Shown here: positions 47,540 through 58,910 of the stretch, in pieces
How the letters are laid out: every line of letters starts with the position of its first letter
Position numbering within the stretch: position 1 is the first letter of the stretch
Assembly: GCA_002104985.1 (NCBI GenBank)
Contig: MCGO01000022.1
Span: 62,001-126,000, forward strand
Origin: Rhizoclosmatium globosum
Lineage: Eukaryota > Chytridiomycota > Chytridiomycetes > Chytridiales > Chytriomycetaceae
Length of the DNA stretch: 64,000 bases
Direction of reading: 5' to 3'
Translations under genes and position numbers: made by a program
Notes under the pieces: model-generated
Told to the model about the DNA's origin: nothing
Databases searched by the model: none
Seen by the model: the letters and a program-made list of their open reading frames with translations, nothing else

Positions 47540-48330
47540 GCGACTCAGGTTTTCAAGTCTGAATCAAGAGTTCCCTCACTGAACTTGATACTAGCCGGGA
47601 TAATCAACTGAACACCATCAACAATTTTGAGCGTGTCTAGAAAGTGTTGGAACCCGAGGTTACCAGTCGGTAATATCCTGTCTGGGCGTTAGGATCAAAG
47701 ATGTCACGGCTTTGTAAACGTCAATAAGAAAACACAAGAAATTTTGCAGCATCGCTTGAGAGTAAAACAACGTAAAATCTTTGGTTCATTCCATGGATTC
47801 CGTTCATCCCTCGAATCTTCCATATTGCTGCAATCGAAGTTGAAGTCATTATAAAGAAGCAATAAAATATCTGCTGCATATATTGCAACTTTCGATTCGT
47901 ATTGACCTGGTCCAGAGGTTACGTATTTCCCTTGAGGGTGTGCGAGCTCCCATCATAAACAACTGTCACACAACACTAAGACGCCATATACACCAATAAT
48001 ATGACATAATCCAACGAAAGTCTTTGCCTTGTTCCGCTCTAACAGCAGACACAAGCTTCCACGTACAATGTAAAGAAGCAGACATGGTAAGTTGAGGAAG
48101 AAGTACACAGAAAGTAGCGAGAAAACGCGTTAACCAGTCAACATTAAAATACAGAACGCTGCAATGATTTTATGGAGTATAACAGGGGACAAGCAAAAGT
48201 ATCGAGGTCCTGGTATATGATTCCAACACTTTCTTGCACAAACAGCAACAGTGAAAGCTGTCAAAAGATCGAGCAGCAAAGAACCAGTTATCCCTTCAAT
48301 CATCCCACTGGGATGAGGTGGTCAGAAAAC
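47540..48330 (-). pseudogene. 7TM family relic (array copy 3)
   Basis: Fragments of the family in scattered frames: the first-segment region near 48300-48200 (cf. AFTVAVCARKCW), the sequence for NLGFQHFLDTLKI near 47650, and a tail like IPASIKFSEGTL near 47600. Stops and shifts throughout. It is nucleotide-similar to 48745-49425 along its length. Confidence 0.6.
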
Positions 48331-48744
48331 AAAGAAATACAGAGGGCATTGTTTGAAATTTAAGGTTACAACTTTTTTAGGATTGTTTAAAGCTATTTAT
48401 ATCACATAATTATAATTTGAATCATTGGCTATGGTATGGCATACTCAGGCGTTATCTGTCTCAGATATGTCTTCAGATGTCAATGAGCTCTCCCGTTGTC
48501 TCATCATTGTACTCGCGGCCTGTCGCACTCAAAGAACGATTTGGGATAAAGTTTTTCCAACCACATATTTAGCTTGTGTTATTTGTGAGTGTTACACCTT
48601 GATCAGGCCACGATGAAATGGAACTTTCGACTCCTCCGTTCATCCTCGATACTATTACTCCTCCACTACTCATTTGTTATTTCCAATATTTTCAGATTTT
48701 TCATATCAATGAAGGCTGTACGTCTCAGTTTCCTTAGGCTGTGC

Positions 48745-49425
48745 AGTAGTTCCGTGTTTGAATTGAAATAGCCGGAATAATAAACTGAACACCATCAAGC
48801 AGATTTTAAGCGTGTCTATAAAGTGTTGAAACCCAAGATTACCGCTCGGTAATATTCCCGCCTGAGCGTTGGGGTCAAACGATGTCACAGCTTTGTAAAT
48901 GTCAAAGAAATCCGTCACTTGGTAATTTCATTCCGACGACTCCATCAGACCCTTGAATCTTCCGTATCGTCGCTATCGATGTGGCATCATTAATGCAATA
49001 CGAATCGCCATATTCAACTCATTATCCTGGTCCAGGTACATATTTTCGGTATGTCGGTCCATCGTATTGTACAGCAACACTTAAGACACCATATATGGCT
49101 AATAATATGAACATAATCCAACGAAAATTTGCCTTGTTCCGATCTAGCAGCAGACACAAACGTTCCACATAACAATAGTAAAGAAGGAGACAGGGTAAGT
49201 TGAGGAAGAAGTACACGAGAAAGTAGCGAGTAAACGCGTTTAGCCGCTTAACATTAAAATACAGAGTCACTGCAATGATTTTGATGGAGTACATCAGGAG
49301 ACCAGCAAAAGTAGTCGAGGGCCCTGAGTGCTAGACGTCCAACACTTTCTTGCACAAACAGCAACTGTGAAAGCTGTCAAAAGGATCGAGGCGGCAAAGA
49401 ACCAGTTGTCCGCTTCAATCATCAT
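48745..49425 (-). pseudogene. 7TM family member, damaged (array copy 4)
   Basis: The ATG at 49425 opens MMIEADNWFFAASILLTAFT; then [38 protein letters not shown] in another frame, and [20 protein letters not shown] near 48830. Segment five is missing or strongly shortened (about 48920-49050). No long cytosolic tail. Recent pseudogene or badly assembled gene. Confidence 0.6.
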
Positions 49426-49506
49426 GGGCGTTCGTTGATATAAAACAAAGGAATAGTGTTTGTTCAAGATTTCATCCTCCAAAAATAAAAAAAACCTAGA
49501 GATTTT

Positions 49507-50799
49507 TTACAGTAATCGACTATGTCTTCTTTCGATTTCGGTTCTAACACGCGTGTGAGTTTGTGACGCATTTTCACTTGACTCCAGCTGAGAAACACAC
49601 CTTGTCGAATTAATAGCACTTAGGTTCTGAGCGGATCGATTTTGCTGCAACGACATCAAATTAGGCGCTGACCGATTCTGCATTGACGTTCGGAGGGTTG
49701 GTGTTGAAGTTGATGGTGACGTTGTTTCAATACTTGGTGTTTTTCGGGTCACTGAATCACCCTTCACGGTGTCATCTTTTTTGTTGCTTGTGGACGAAAC
49801 GCGACGCAAGCCAGTGCTCACATACGAGTAGAGTTTCAACATACTCCCGTGAAGCATTCCAACTGACGCGGATATTTCACTTTCACTCTTTGATCTTCTT
49901 CTCAGGCCGTTATGGCTTGTTTGTTGCTGATTCTGGTTATGGTTATGGTGTTGGTTCTGACGTTGCTGTTGGTTCTCCAAAGAGCTCCTTTCCAAATCCA
50001 TCTTGACTGCTGAAACACTTCTTTGAATCGTATCCGCAGCTCCTTCTTTCTTGACGAGCGTAGGTGCAATGAGACTGATAATCATGAGCGCAATTTTGAT
50101 TGTGTCCATCAAATGCTGGTATCCAAGGTTTCCTTGCACAAATCCCTGCTGTCCAGAGGGATCTGTTAAAGTCGTGATGATTTTGTAAATGTTGATGGCA
50201 ACAACGAGGAAGAACTTGACTGCATCAGAAGTCAGCATGACGTAATACATTTTCATACTTGCACCAACGTATTGGTTGTTCTGGACGATATTAAGTACGG
50301 ATATGGAAGTGAAAATTGTGATTACAAGTGCAATAATCATGTCAATTGAATGAACAAGAACTTTCGTTTCAAGTATGCCAGGACCGTTTGAAATGTAACC
50401 CCCAGATTTGGTGTATTTCGCAAGCAAAGTGAACAGGGTGATTTGAGCTATGGATGCCAGTGAAAATAGAACCAACAACGACTTCACGAAGATTTTGAAC
50501 CAGCACAAGTGCTTTTTGCGAATGAGAAGGTATAATCGTTCAGCTATCAAATGATAAAGGAGAAGAATGGCCAAATTCAAGGTCAGGAACACCAATACAT
50601 AGCGCGTGTGGACCTCGAGCCAGTTTACGTTATAGTACGTTATTGCAATAATAGGTCTTAAGAGAAATAAGAAGGCTGCAAAGGAAAGAATAGCAGACGA
50701 CTTCGTGAATCGTCGGACACAGTAGAAACCGCATACTGTAGCCATAACAGCAGATATTGCAATGGAAGCAATGAGAAATATGTTGTTATAATCTCTCAT
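49507..50799 (-). CDS. 7TM receptor-like protein (array copy 5, intact)
   Basis: Single open frame of 430 aa from the ATG at 50799 (MRDYNNIFLIASIAIS, matching the starts of its paralogues; an upstream TTG is ignored). Seven hydrophobic segments within residues 5-270, including IAITYYNVNWLEVHTRYVLV, TSDAVKFFLVVAINIY and NLGYQHLMDTIKIALM. The 160-residue cytosolic tail is rich in Ser, Asn and Gln (NQHHNHNQNQQQ) with two NRSA-NL repeats. Plasma-membrane receptor-like topology; ligand unknown. This is the best reference for the damaged copies. Confidence 0.78.
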   Translation of the reverse strand: MRDYNNIFLIASIAISAVMATVCGFYCVRRFTKSSAILSFAAFLFLLRPIIAITYYNVNWLEVHTRYVLVFLTLNLAILLLYHLIAERLYLLIRKKHLCWFKIFVKSLLVLFSLASIAQITLFTLLAKYTKSGGYISNGPGILETKVLVHSIDMIIALVITIFTSISVLNIVQNNQYVGASMKMYYVMLTSDAVKFFLVVAINIYKIITTLTDPSGQQGFVQGNLGYQHLMDTIKIALMIISLIAPTLVKKEGAADTIQRSVSAVKMDLERSSLENQQQRQNQHHNHNQNQQQTSHNGLRRRSKSESEISASVGMLHGSMLKLYSYVSTGLRRVSSTSNKKDDTVKGDSVTRKTPSIETTSPSTSTPTLRTSMQNRSAPNLMSLQQNRSAQNLSAINSTRCVSQLESSENASQTHTRVRTEIERRHSRLL

Positions 50800-51064
50800 C
50801 GTCGCTCGAATAAGGTCACGGTTTAGTGGAACAATGGAGAACGGATGACTCAAAAAACAATGAACAATGCAACTACAGAAAATGATTATTTAACTCATGA
50901 CATGGTGGTATATATACTGATTGTAAATTAAATAGATTCTTCCTTGTTCATCCCTTTGTACCCTCCCATAACTTGAATTTTAACGCTGCAACAAAATGAC
51001 ACGCACACCCTTGATAGCCCCTAAATGCCTGAAAGATGAATGTTATTAGTATCGCAGAAACGTG

Positions 51065-52994
51065 TTAGTTTAAACAACTCAACTTGCTGTTCCTCCACGG
51101 CCTCGAAACCAAACACATGTTCTTCTCAACGCCCAACCTTTTCGCAATCACACTCACGATTGCATCATTGAACGGATGCTCCGTCTTAACCAACACGAGA
51201 TCAAGTCGCAAATCCGGGTATACGTGGTCCAAGATTCTACAGTTTGCTTCAAGACTTTGGGGAATCAGTTCTGGCTCTTGGTAGCAGTGAACAACAATCA
51301 ATCGCTTTGTGGGTTCGTTGTGATGGACGTATGTGATGACGTGGTTGAGATGGTGCAAGGATTCGCCGTTCGTGAAGTAAGCACTGTTTCAAACATTAGA
51401 CCCAATAAACTACCCGTGAATCCATCGGAAAAAAAAAGAATACGTACACAGGCTTCTCTCGACTCTCCCTCACCCAATCAAACAAAATCTGCTTCACCCC
51501 TCTACCCCTTTTCCTTCTCCTTCCCTCCCTTCCTCTTCAAATACTTCACCTACAACAACTCCCCGCTATTCAACACAACCATTTCCTCCTCTCTATCAGT
51601 TTGCCCATGCGGCCCAAACACAAGCAACACAAGAACCCGCATAATCTCAACTCTCATCAAGAACCCCCACACAATAACCAACACTCCACCAAAAAACGCC
51701 AAAAAAGTTCCCACCATACCCGGGTTATTCACCGCGTTCCCCGCCACAGACGCAGAGACCAACAAACACAATTGGAACAATACAAAGAGCCAAGAGTGAG
51801 ACAACTGGGTTTAAGGTCAAGACCACTGAAGGAGTGCTAGTTAGCGGAGCCCAAAACAAAACCACCCAAGTTCTTCCTTTTGATTGATATGCTCTCGCTC
51901 ATCAAATAGATTGACTCTCTCACTCCATTTATAATAGGATACTCACACCAACACATGTTTCGCAATGTTTTGGGGAAAACGCCTTCAGCCTGTTCCTCAA
52001 TGTAATTCGACGAAGTCTCAAACCCGGTGACACCAAGCATTCCAACACAATAGCCCAAAAACAAATCATAGACGAAGCCGTTTTGAGAGACGGGAGCAGA
52101 ATTAAAGTTTGCAATCGCGACACCCGTTCCTGATTTGGCCAGTTGAACGATGGAAGCAATGACAACAAGAAGCATTGTGAGAAGATGTATGATCAAGATT
52201 GCAAGAGAGACGAAGGAAGATTCTCGAACACCCTTTTAGGTAATATTAGAGTGAGGCGAGATGAAGGAAATCAAGAAGTCTTACAAGCATAGTGAGCAGG
52301 CCAAAGACAGCAAGGACACCCAGCGTGGCCCAATAAACGCTTCCTATCTGAAATTCAGCATAAAAGTAGGCTGATGCGGAGGCAGCCGAAACAACTGCTG
52401 TCGCAACATAGTCAAGAATAGAACACACTGCGGCACAAGCAGCAAGACCCTACGCATAGAATTAGAAACTGATTGATAGATCAGTCGATTGTAGAAGAAT
52501 TACCTTTGAAGCAGCAAGGAGAAGGGCCGAATACGCCCCACCGTTCAAGGGCACGCGACGACCGACATCTGCAATGATACCTCTGAATGGCACAAAGAGA
52601 GACAGGGCGACGAGGAGGAGGGACAGCGGGGCAGCCTAGGAGTGAAGCAAGTAGTTTCAGGGAGCATAAAACAAACCAACTGTTAGTAGTCGTATCCAAC
52701 CTTCCCCGCCACGGCAACCGACACGCCAACCGAGTACAAAACAGAGCCAACAACGTCGTTCGCCGCAATCGCAGTGGCCGCTGCCTCGCCCAGAAGAGCC
52801 TTTGACGCCGCTGAATCTGATGCCGTCGTTGATGCCTTCCCCTTCACGTTGACCACGTTGACGTTGACGTTGACGTTGAAGCCCTCGAGGTCCGCGTACG
52901 AGACACTGCCCCAGCCACTGAACTCGCCCTCAATTGGAACGGCCGATGTCGGTGATGCGAGGATGCTGATGGTGTCGCCTTCGCGTTCGGACAT
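51065..52994 (-). CDS. APC-superfamily amino-acid transporter, internally shortened
   Basis: The ATG at 52994 opens a polar cytosolic N-terminus (MSEREGDTISIL). APC features: ANDVVGSVLYSVGV (segment 1), PLNGGAYSALLLAASK-like sequence near 52540 in a shifted frame, and GVTGFETSSNYIEEQAEGVFPKTLRN near 51990. The C-terminus has membrane segments (AFFGGVLVIVWGFLM) and a soluble domain TKRLIVVHCYQEPELIPQSL. Between FPKTLRN and the late segments only about 150 nt remain, where relatives have roughly 150-200 residues. So part of the membrane core is missing. Several short introns and one-base slips. Real deletion or collapsed assembly. Confidence 0.65.
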
Positions 52995-53971
52995 TGCTTT
53001 GTGGCGAACTTGTTTGTTGCTAAATTGGGAATCACACTACCGCTTATAAACACTTGTTCCAAGCCGTGAAACGAATTCGTTCAAAATGGCTTGTTTGCTC
53101 TCCCTTACTTAACCACACATGCCTTTGTGTCGCGTATTTACTAATCTTACTAAAGAGTGAATATGTTGATGTTTCTAACCACCATATTCTGTAAAGCACC
53201 GCAGTGGCTCCAACCCCAACATACAGATTCTATAGAGTGATAGTCGACTTCTGTTCCAATGACATGTTTCCAAATCAAGGCTTTGAAGTCGCCTTGTTTG
53301 CTGGTCAGTTGAGTCACAGGAACTTTCTGCAATGCTTTAACCTAGACATTCCCCCTTTCAACTCAAATTCTGTAAACGTGTGCCACACGCTTCTGATTGA
53401 ATGATCTTTTTTGCCAAATTCTTATTGACGACAACGACTGTGTGTCATTACCAGCTTCGGAATCAACGGCATCATGTGGGCTGCTTGCGCACTTAAGTCC
53501 GAAGATGAATTGGACCTCTAGCTCTTGGATTGACTTAATTCTTTTTTGAAGCAGAGTTCCACATTGACCTTATTTGTCTTTGTTGACAGGAATAAAATAA
53601 ACTTCGCCTTTCCCCTTCTTTTGGTATTTTCCCACAACATAAACCAAGTACATACAATCTTGAATAAATAATAAGGAAAAAGACACGAGTTCTTATCATA
53701 AAAACGTGTTTTCTCAATTTCACCTGCCCCATCTCTTGGCATTAGTGCGATGGAGACACCTACACCTATACGTCAGCAAATCCCTGATTCAGTGAGGGAT
53801 CCAATTCCAATTACTCTCTGTATAAACCAATAATAAAGCGGGACAAACACTGAACAGAACATCATTCGAAAAACAACAAAATCTAATTCGCCAAGTTCGA
53901 CTTGTCACAATTTTTCGAGTGCACCACAACGGCCTCGACGAACACCAAAACCCTCTTCAAAAACCAGTCAA
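52995..53971. other. Intergenic, nothing recognised
   Basis: About 980 nt between divergent genes. Small open frames show no recognisable motif. AT-rich, likely two promoters plus a spacer. Confidence 0.4.
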
Positions 53972-54691
53972 ATGCAGCCATTCCCCGCACAAACCACCGC
54001 GCTCCAATCAGAGAATCCATTTCAAATGCCACGTCCAATCACAAGGCCCCGTCCTCCACCTCCAAAGCGCACGACTACTTTGCTGCCAATGACTCCATCA
54101 CCACCATCATCAACTTCTGACAACCTGAACCCATTCACTGCATTCCACCCATACGCCCGTGCATCAGCCCAACAACCACCTCTAGTCCTCCGAAAGCTCG
54201 CTGCTCCAACCAGCATCCTCCTCCTCCTCGACGAAACCTGCAACGCATCAGCCGCAATCTCTTCAGCCCTCGCACACCAATCACCCTCCACAGCCTCATC
54301 AACAACCCTCACAATCCTGACGATCGCAAACGAAGGAACAGACCAATCGACACTTCTCGCGGAGACAACGTGTCTGCTGCGAAGCTTTCGTGGGACGCTT
54401 CACCCACAGACACAGTTCCGGATATACGTTGTGCCGCGGGAATCGCCGGACTTGGAGTCGACTATTTCAAAGATGTTGATGCGGTGTGACCCGGATCATG
54501 TTGTCTTTGCGCTTACTGTCTGCGATTCTGTGACTGTCACGAATTATGGGTTCAAGCAGCGGGAGAAGGGACGGTGTGTTTTGATTACGTATATGAAAGT
54601 GGAGGAAGAGAATGTATGTTTGAGTGATGAGGAGAGTGGGTGGACTATCAAAGCAGGGCAGAGATGTTCAAGTCCGGTTGGTTGGGATTGA
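53972..54691 (+). CDS. Universal-stress-protein-like domain protein
   Basis: Single exon, 239 aa. The N-terminal 70 residues are Pro-rich with two NPF motifs (ENPFQ, LNPFT). The rest has an alternating beta-alpha pattern like USP folds: TSILLLLDETCNASAAISSAL, TLTILTIANEG, FRIYVVPRESPDLESTISKML, DPDHVVFALTVCDSVTV, GRCVLITYMK. The nucleotide-binding G-2x-G-9x-G motif is not obvious. NPF motifs suggest binding to EH-domain endocytic proteins (inference). Confidence 0.55.
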   Translation: MQPFPAQTTALQSENPFQMPRPITRPRPPPPKRTTTLLPMTPSPPSSTSDNLNPFTAFHPYARASAQQPPLVLRKLAAPTSILLLLDETCNASAAISSALAHQSPSTASSTTLTILTIANEGTDQSTLLAETTCLLRSFRGTLHPQTQFRIYVVPRESPDLESTISKMLMRCDPDHVVFALTVCDSVTVTNYGFKQREKGRCVLITYMKVEEENVCLSDEESGWTIKAGQRCSSPVGWD

Positions 54692-55094
54692 ACTCTTTGC
54701 ATGTATTCGTAATCTTGATTCTCGCACATTTGGACTCTTGTGTACATACAATCTGTCTCTTTCTCTCTGCCTTTCTTCCTATAGTATTGATGATGAGAAA
54801 GTAAATCTTGGTATTTATTTTGCACATTTGGCGTGCCAAGGCCACTATCGATGAGCCACTCCCCGCTCATCTACCATTAAATATAGAAAAGATATAGATG
54901 AATCAACATCTGCACAAACGCCATCAATATAATTCAAACTATGAATGACAGAGAGAACTCTCATTTTTTTCAGAGTGAATAAATGAAGTTCAAAAGCCAG
55001 AGTTCGAAAATATCAATCGACTCCAAACACTGTTCTTAAAGAACGTTCTTTCGTAAACCAAGAACCGATTGCACTTTGAACCCAAAAAAAAAGA

Positions 55095-55520
55095 ATGCCC
55101 CCGTACACCGCGGTACACCACGACCGCCGATGGGTCTCATATGCAAACCACACAGTTCTTTGGGTTGGCGTTGCAGTCACACTAGTCGTTGTTCTAGTGA
55201 TTTCCGTCATTATATGCCGATATAGGAAGAAAGCGGAAGAGATTGTATGTGGGAATGAGGAGATACCGATACAACGTGTTGTCTATGTTCAGTCTGGTCC
55301 TTCAGGAACGAATCAGTATATCGTAGCGGGTACAGCGCCAAATGGGGTGTTCCAGCCGCAATCGTTACAGCAAGGTTCTGTTTATCCGGTAATACCTGGC
55401 CAGGTATATTCAGTGAACGGAACCTCTGGCCAACAGTTCTATTCTACTCAACAGCAAACACACTGGCGTGAACCTACGGTTCCACCGCCCCACTTCACCA
55501 ATCGTCTCAATACGATGTGA
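55095..55520 (+). CDS. RCR-like one-pass membrane protein (member A)
   Basis: 141 aa: short lumenal N-terminus with MPPYTAVHHDRR, membrane segment VLWVGVAVTLVVVLVISVIICRY, basic stop RYRKKAE, then a Gln/Tyr/Pro-rich tail. It heads an array of similar genes with the same topology. The RCR family (yeast Rcr1/Rcr2) are Rsp5-binding membrane proteins that affect chitin deposition; assignment is by overall pattern. Confidence 0.65.
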   Translation: MPPYTAVHHDRRWVSYANHTVLWVGVAVTLVVVLVISVIICRYRKKAEEIVCGNEEIPIQRVVYVQSGPSGTNQYIVAGTAPNGVFQPQSLQQGSVYPVIPGQVYSVNGTSGQQFYSTQQQTHWREPTVPPPHFTNRLNTM

Positions 55521-56567
55521 CACGGAAATAGTCTTTTTCTTTCCGTCTTACACTTTCTTGTAATCTATAAAATTTCATTCTTGTCGTTTGTTTGTCACTT
55601 CTCTGAGAAGAGTTCGATAATTACAGAATCGAACATCTGCAAAAAAATGTTACTTTTATTCTGATTGGCTGTTCGCAACAATTTCCAAACACTCAAAGTT
55701 GTATTGGGCAAACGCTAAACTGAAAAATCTCGACCATTCAACATAGCCACTCCTTTGGAGTCTTCAACGCGGGAGCATCACATCCCCAACTACGCTCATT
55801 ACATTGGAATAGGTATCGGCGTCCTCGTATCTGCCTGCGAGAGCCAAACAAAGAACCATGGCATGTATACCTTGCGCCAACTGGTTGATTCACCCTTGAC
55901 ACTCTGAATGTGCTGACTAGTCCTACTACGTATTTGAAGCATGTGTATGGGCATCTCTAGGTTCAGTTTGGTATGAAGGCGAGTCTCAGGTTTGTCAGAA
56001 CATTCACTCGGCATGGACAGAATGAGAATCAGTAGTATCAGCAATCTGATTACAATCGATGAGCGACTTGAAGAAGATGGAAAACGATCGCGTGTCATAT
56101 CTGTCAACTTACAATCGCGATGTTGAAACAAGAATCTTATGCAGGTTTGGATGTCAAGTTGTAAGGATCCAAAGTGAATTCAATAGGTACCGGTAACCGG
56201 GTTGGTTGTAAAATAAATCGATATGTATTGATCTATCGACTTGTACCAATCAAAACTCAACCAAGCCACAGCTAATAGTCTAACCTGACAACTCCTCGAT
56301 ACCTTTAACACTTCTTAGGAGCAGAATTGAATATATTTAGCACTTGAATTGCATACTGTGGCTTTGAAGGTAGTCGTAAATCCGTCCCAATCCTCACTCC
56401 GCAAGCTGCAAACACATCGGCTTTAGAAACATATCATGAAGATCTTACGAGAAATCGCATTCGAAATTGTATAATATCAAATGCTTTGAGTTTGACGACA
56501 AGTTCAACTATCCATCAATCCAATTCACAGCCTCCCAACCTTCCCAAAAAAAATCCATCCATCAATC
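55521..56567. pseudogene. Spacer with an RCR-like relic near 55745-55850
   Basis: IPNYAHYIGIGIGVLVSACESQ is readable around 55780-55850 and resembles APNYGLYIGLSIGFILLL of the next gene, without a start or tail. The rest of the 1 kb shows no gene. Confidence 0.5.
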
Positions 56568-57005
56568 ATGGCTGATACCCAGCTCACTGACCTCCACCGT
56601 CGCTACGTTTACTACTATGCACCAAACTACGGCCTCTACATCGGTCTCTCGATTGGATTCATCCTCCTCCTCATCATGATCATCGTCCTCGTCCAAAGGT
56701 CAAGACGCAACCAGCCAGACGAAGTATACGTCTACGATGAACCCGTTGTCTACACAACGACAACAACTACGTATGCGCAGCCAGCGTACGGGCAGCAACA
56801 GGTTGTCTATGCGCAGCCAGGGCAACAGGTTGTTTATGGAGCGCAGCCTCAGTATGGACAGGCTATTCCTATGCAACAGAATGTGTATGGACAACCGGTT
56901 CAGCACCAGCAGCAGGTGTACCCGCAACAGCCTGTTGCTGCGAACGATGGCCGCTTGGGTACTTACGGTGCTCCTGCTTATTCGCCGGCACAACCTGGAA
57001 AGTAA
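56568..57005 (+). CDS. RCR-like one-pass membrane protein (member B)
   Basis: 145 aa: MADTQLTDLHRRYVYYYAPN, membrane segment LYIGLSIGFILLLIMIIVLV, QRSRR stop, then a tail built of VVYxQP repeats and the shared ending RLGTYGAPAYSPAQPGK. The tail is of low complexity, with ten or more tyrosines. Reference member for the array. Confidence 0.75.
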   Translation: MADTQLTDLHRRYVYYYAPNYGLYIGLSIGFILLLIMIIVLVQRSRRNQPDEVYVYDEPVVYTTTTTTYAQPAYGQQQVVYAQPGQQVVYGAQPQYGQAIPMQQNVYGQPVQHQQQVYPQQPVAANDGRLGTYGAPAYSPAQPGK

Positions 57006-57309
57006 AGAACTTTAGTGGCCTCTTTTCTTGATTGGTAGTACCAATAAATAGATTTGTATAGCTGTGTTTATCAGTTGATGTTATTGTGAGGAGCCAAGTT
57101 CAACTTAATCCAGAATACCATCAAAAACTATTATCTTAACGTCGCTTGAGCCACCAGCTCTTCAAACTTGCTGAGAGAAGGCTTGCAATTAGTCCGCTAA
57201 TTGCAATCACATCCCAAACGATGCATAAGCTCAATCGTCCCACTTTCTTAACTAACTGTTTAAATAAATAATTCAAATATGCTTGTTTCTGTCGGACTTA
57301 ATCAATCAA

Positions 57310-57747
57310 ATGCCTTTGCCGCTGTTGGCGGCTGAGGAGGAGAGGAGGACCAAAACGGAAGCAAACCCCACGCAACCAATAATGACACCAGCTCTCGCGT
57401 CCACTCTCGCCGCTCATCTTGAAAAGAGATACCGCAGTTATGGGGGAAACTTCAATAACGCCGTTTACGTAGCTCTCCCACTTCTCGGTGTCGCCATGTT
57501 GCTCCTCCTGGTCTATGCTTGTGCGAAGCGTCAAATGGAAGAGCTAGATGCTGAAGCTGGTGCAACCCCACCGGCTTACCGATCTGATCCGAATGAAAGT
57601 ATTGCCATGACACAAGGACAGGCTGTGTACGTCGAGCAACCTAATGTGTACGGGCAACCACAACAACAGTATTCACAACAACCGATTGGCGCAAATGATG
57701 AGCCATTTGGTCTTCCAGCCTATAATCCTTCTCAACCCGGAAAGTAA
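57310..57747 (+). CDS. RCR-like one-pass membrane protein (member C)
   Basis: Starts at ATG 57310 or, by comparison with members B and G, at ATG 57382 (MTPALASTLAAHLEKRY). Membrane segment VALPLLGVAMLLLLVYACA, KRQMEELDAEAG, then TPPAYRSD (PPxY) and the ending LPAYNPSQPGK shared with B. Confidence 0.72.
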   Translation: MPLPLLAAEEERRTKTEANPTQPIMTPALASTLAAHLEKRYRSYGGNFNNAVYVALPLLGVAMLLLLVYACAKRQMEELDAEAGATPPAYRSDPNESIAMTQGQAVYVEQPNVYGQPQQQYSQQPIGANDEPFGLPAYNPSQPGK

Positions 57748-57839
57748 CAAGCAAATACCATAAGCCAACCCCATTATTACTTATAAGACGTTATGCTTAA
57801 TCCATTCAAATAAATAAACCTTTATCCTGTTTTGCTACA

Positions 57840-58219
57840 CCCAAAAGCCTTTTTGATAAGCCAATTTGTTAACCACAATCAGCCCGCCCCCACCTCCAAC
57901 CATAATGGCCCAGCATTTTATCCGTGGCCGTGTCGCAACTGGAGAGGAGGTACTACGACGGCAGTACCAACATGTCTGTCCTCCCGATCGGTATCCTCGC
58001 TCTCCTATTAATGGTGCTTGCATCAGGGTATGGAAGAAATAGAGGTTGAAGCCAACGCAGCACCGCCAACGTATCGAGCCGATCAAGGAAATAAGTTGCT
58101 TCAACACAAGGCAACCTATGTATTTGAGGCTTGAGCCCAACTTTGCTTGGTCAAGGATCACAACCTGTTGCGCAACGATGTACCTCCGCCTTATACTCCT
58201 CTCCATCTGAACAATGAAT
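57840..58219 (+). pseudogene. Degenerate RCR-like relic after member C
   Basis: In mixed frames: QLERRYYDGSTNMSVLPIG and a membrane segment, then MEEIEVEANAAPPTYRADQG, clearly related to member C's MEELDAEAGATPPAYRSD, and finally VPPPYTPLHLNNE. Several shifts and stops; no intact frame. The PPxY motifs persist. Confidence 0.65.
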
Positions 58220-58326
58220 GAATTCGAATATATGCGTAATTTTCCGTGATTTATGGATTAATTTTGTTCTATCGGACTAGATAATGCTTCGTCATCAAAT
58301 TAATCACCAAAACCACTCGCTGCACA

Positions 58327-58792
58327 ATGGCTGATACCTTCGCATCTGCTACCATCTCGCACTTGGACAAGAGATACTATACTACTACTACCCTAACTAC
58401 GGCCTCTACATTGGTCTCCCAATCGCCATCCTCATCTTGATCATTATGGTAGTCATTTGCGTGCAACGATCCAGAAGGGCTCAAGTAGTCGACCAAACCG
58501 TTGTTTATGGTCAGCCAGTCGTCGTTGAGACTCTGCCAATGTATACTGTTGGTGGACCAGGCCAGTACTACGAGACTACCACGACCACAACAACCTATGG
58601 ACAGCCAGGATATGTGCAGCAACAGGTTGTGTATGGACAGCCACCACAGCAACAGCAAGTCGTGTATGGTCAGCCTGTTCCTCAGCAGCAACAGGTCGTG
58701 TACTCTCTCCTCAACAAGCTCCGCCACCTGATGGTCGCTTGGGCACTTACACTGCCCCTTCGTACTCTCCTCCTGCTCAAGCTCCCCCCTAA
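58327..58792 (+). CDS. RCR-like one-pass membrane protein (member D, frame slips)
   Basis: The ATG at 58327 opens MADTFASATISHLDKRYY. One base is missing near 58385, after which YPNYGLYIGLPIAILILIIM matches member B. The tail has VVYGQP repeats and LPMYTVGG. A second one-base loss near 58700 restores the shared ending DGRLGTYTAPSYSPPAQAPP, stop at 58790-58792. Confidence 0.68.
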
Positions 58793-58910
58793 CCAGTACG
58801 GAAGATAAAACTCCACATGCCTCATTCAGTTTAGTGATCTGTACAGCCTCAGTCTGTCTATGAAATAAATGCATTTATATTGTCTAATGTATTCGTGTGC
58901 ATATCAGGGC

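Larger units (their letters stand above)
47210..49480. repeat. Tandem segmental duplication of about 1.2 kb
   Basis: The unit 47210-48360 resembles 48390-49480 in order and sequence, including non-coding parts: for example TTTATATCAT/CATA near 47212 and 48392, and the ATGAGCTCTC..GTCGG/CCGT stretch near 47300 and 48485. This shows how the 7TM array grew. Confidence 0.65.
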
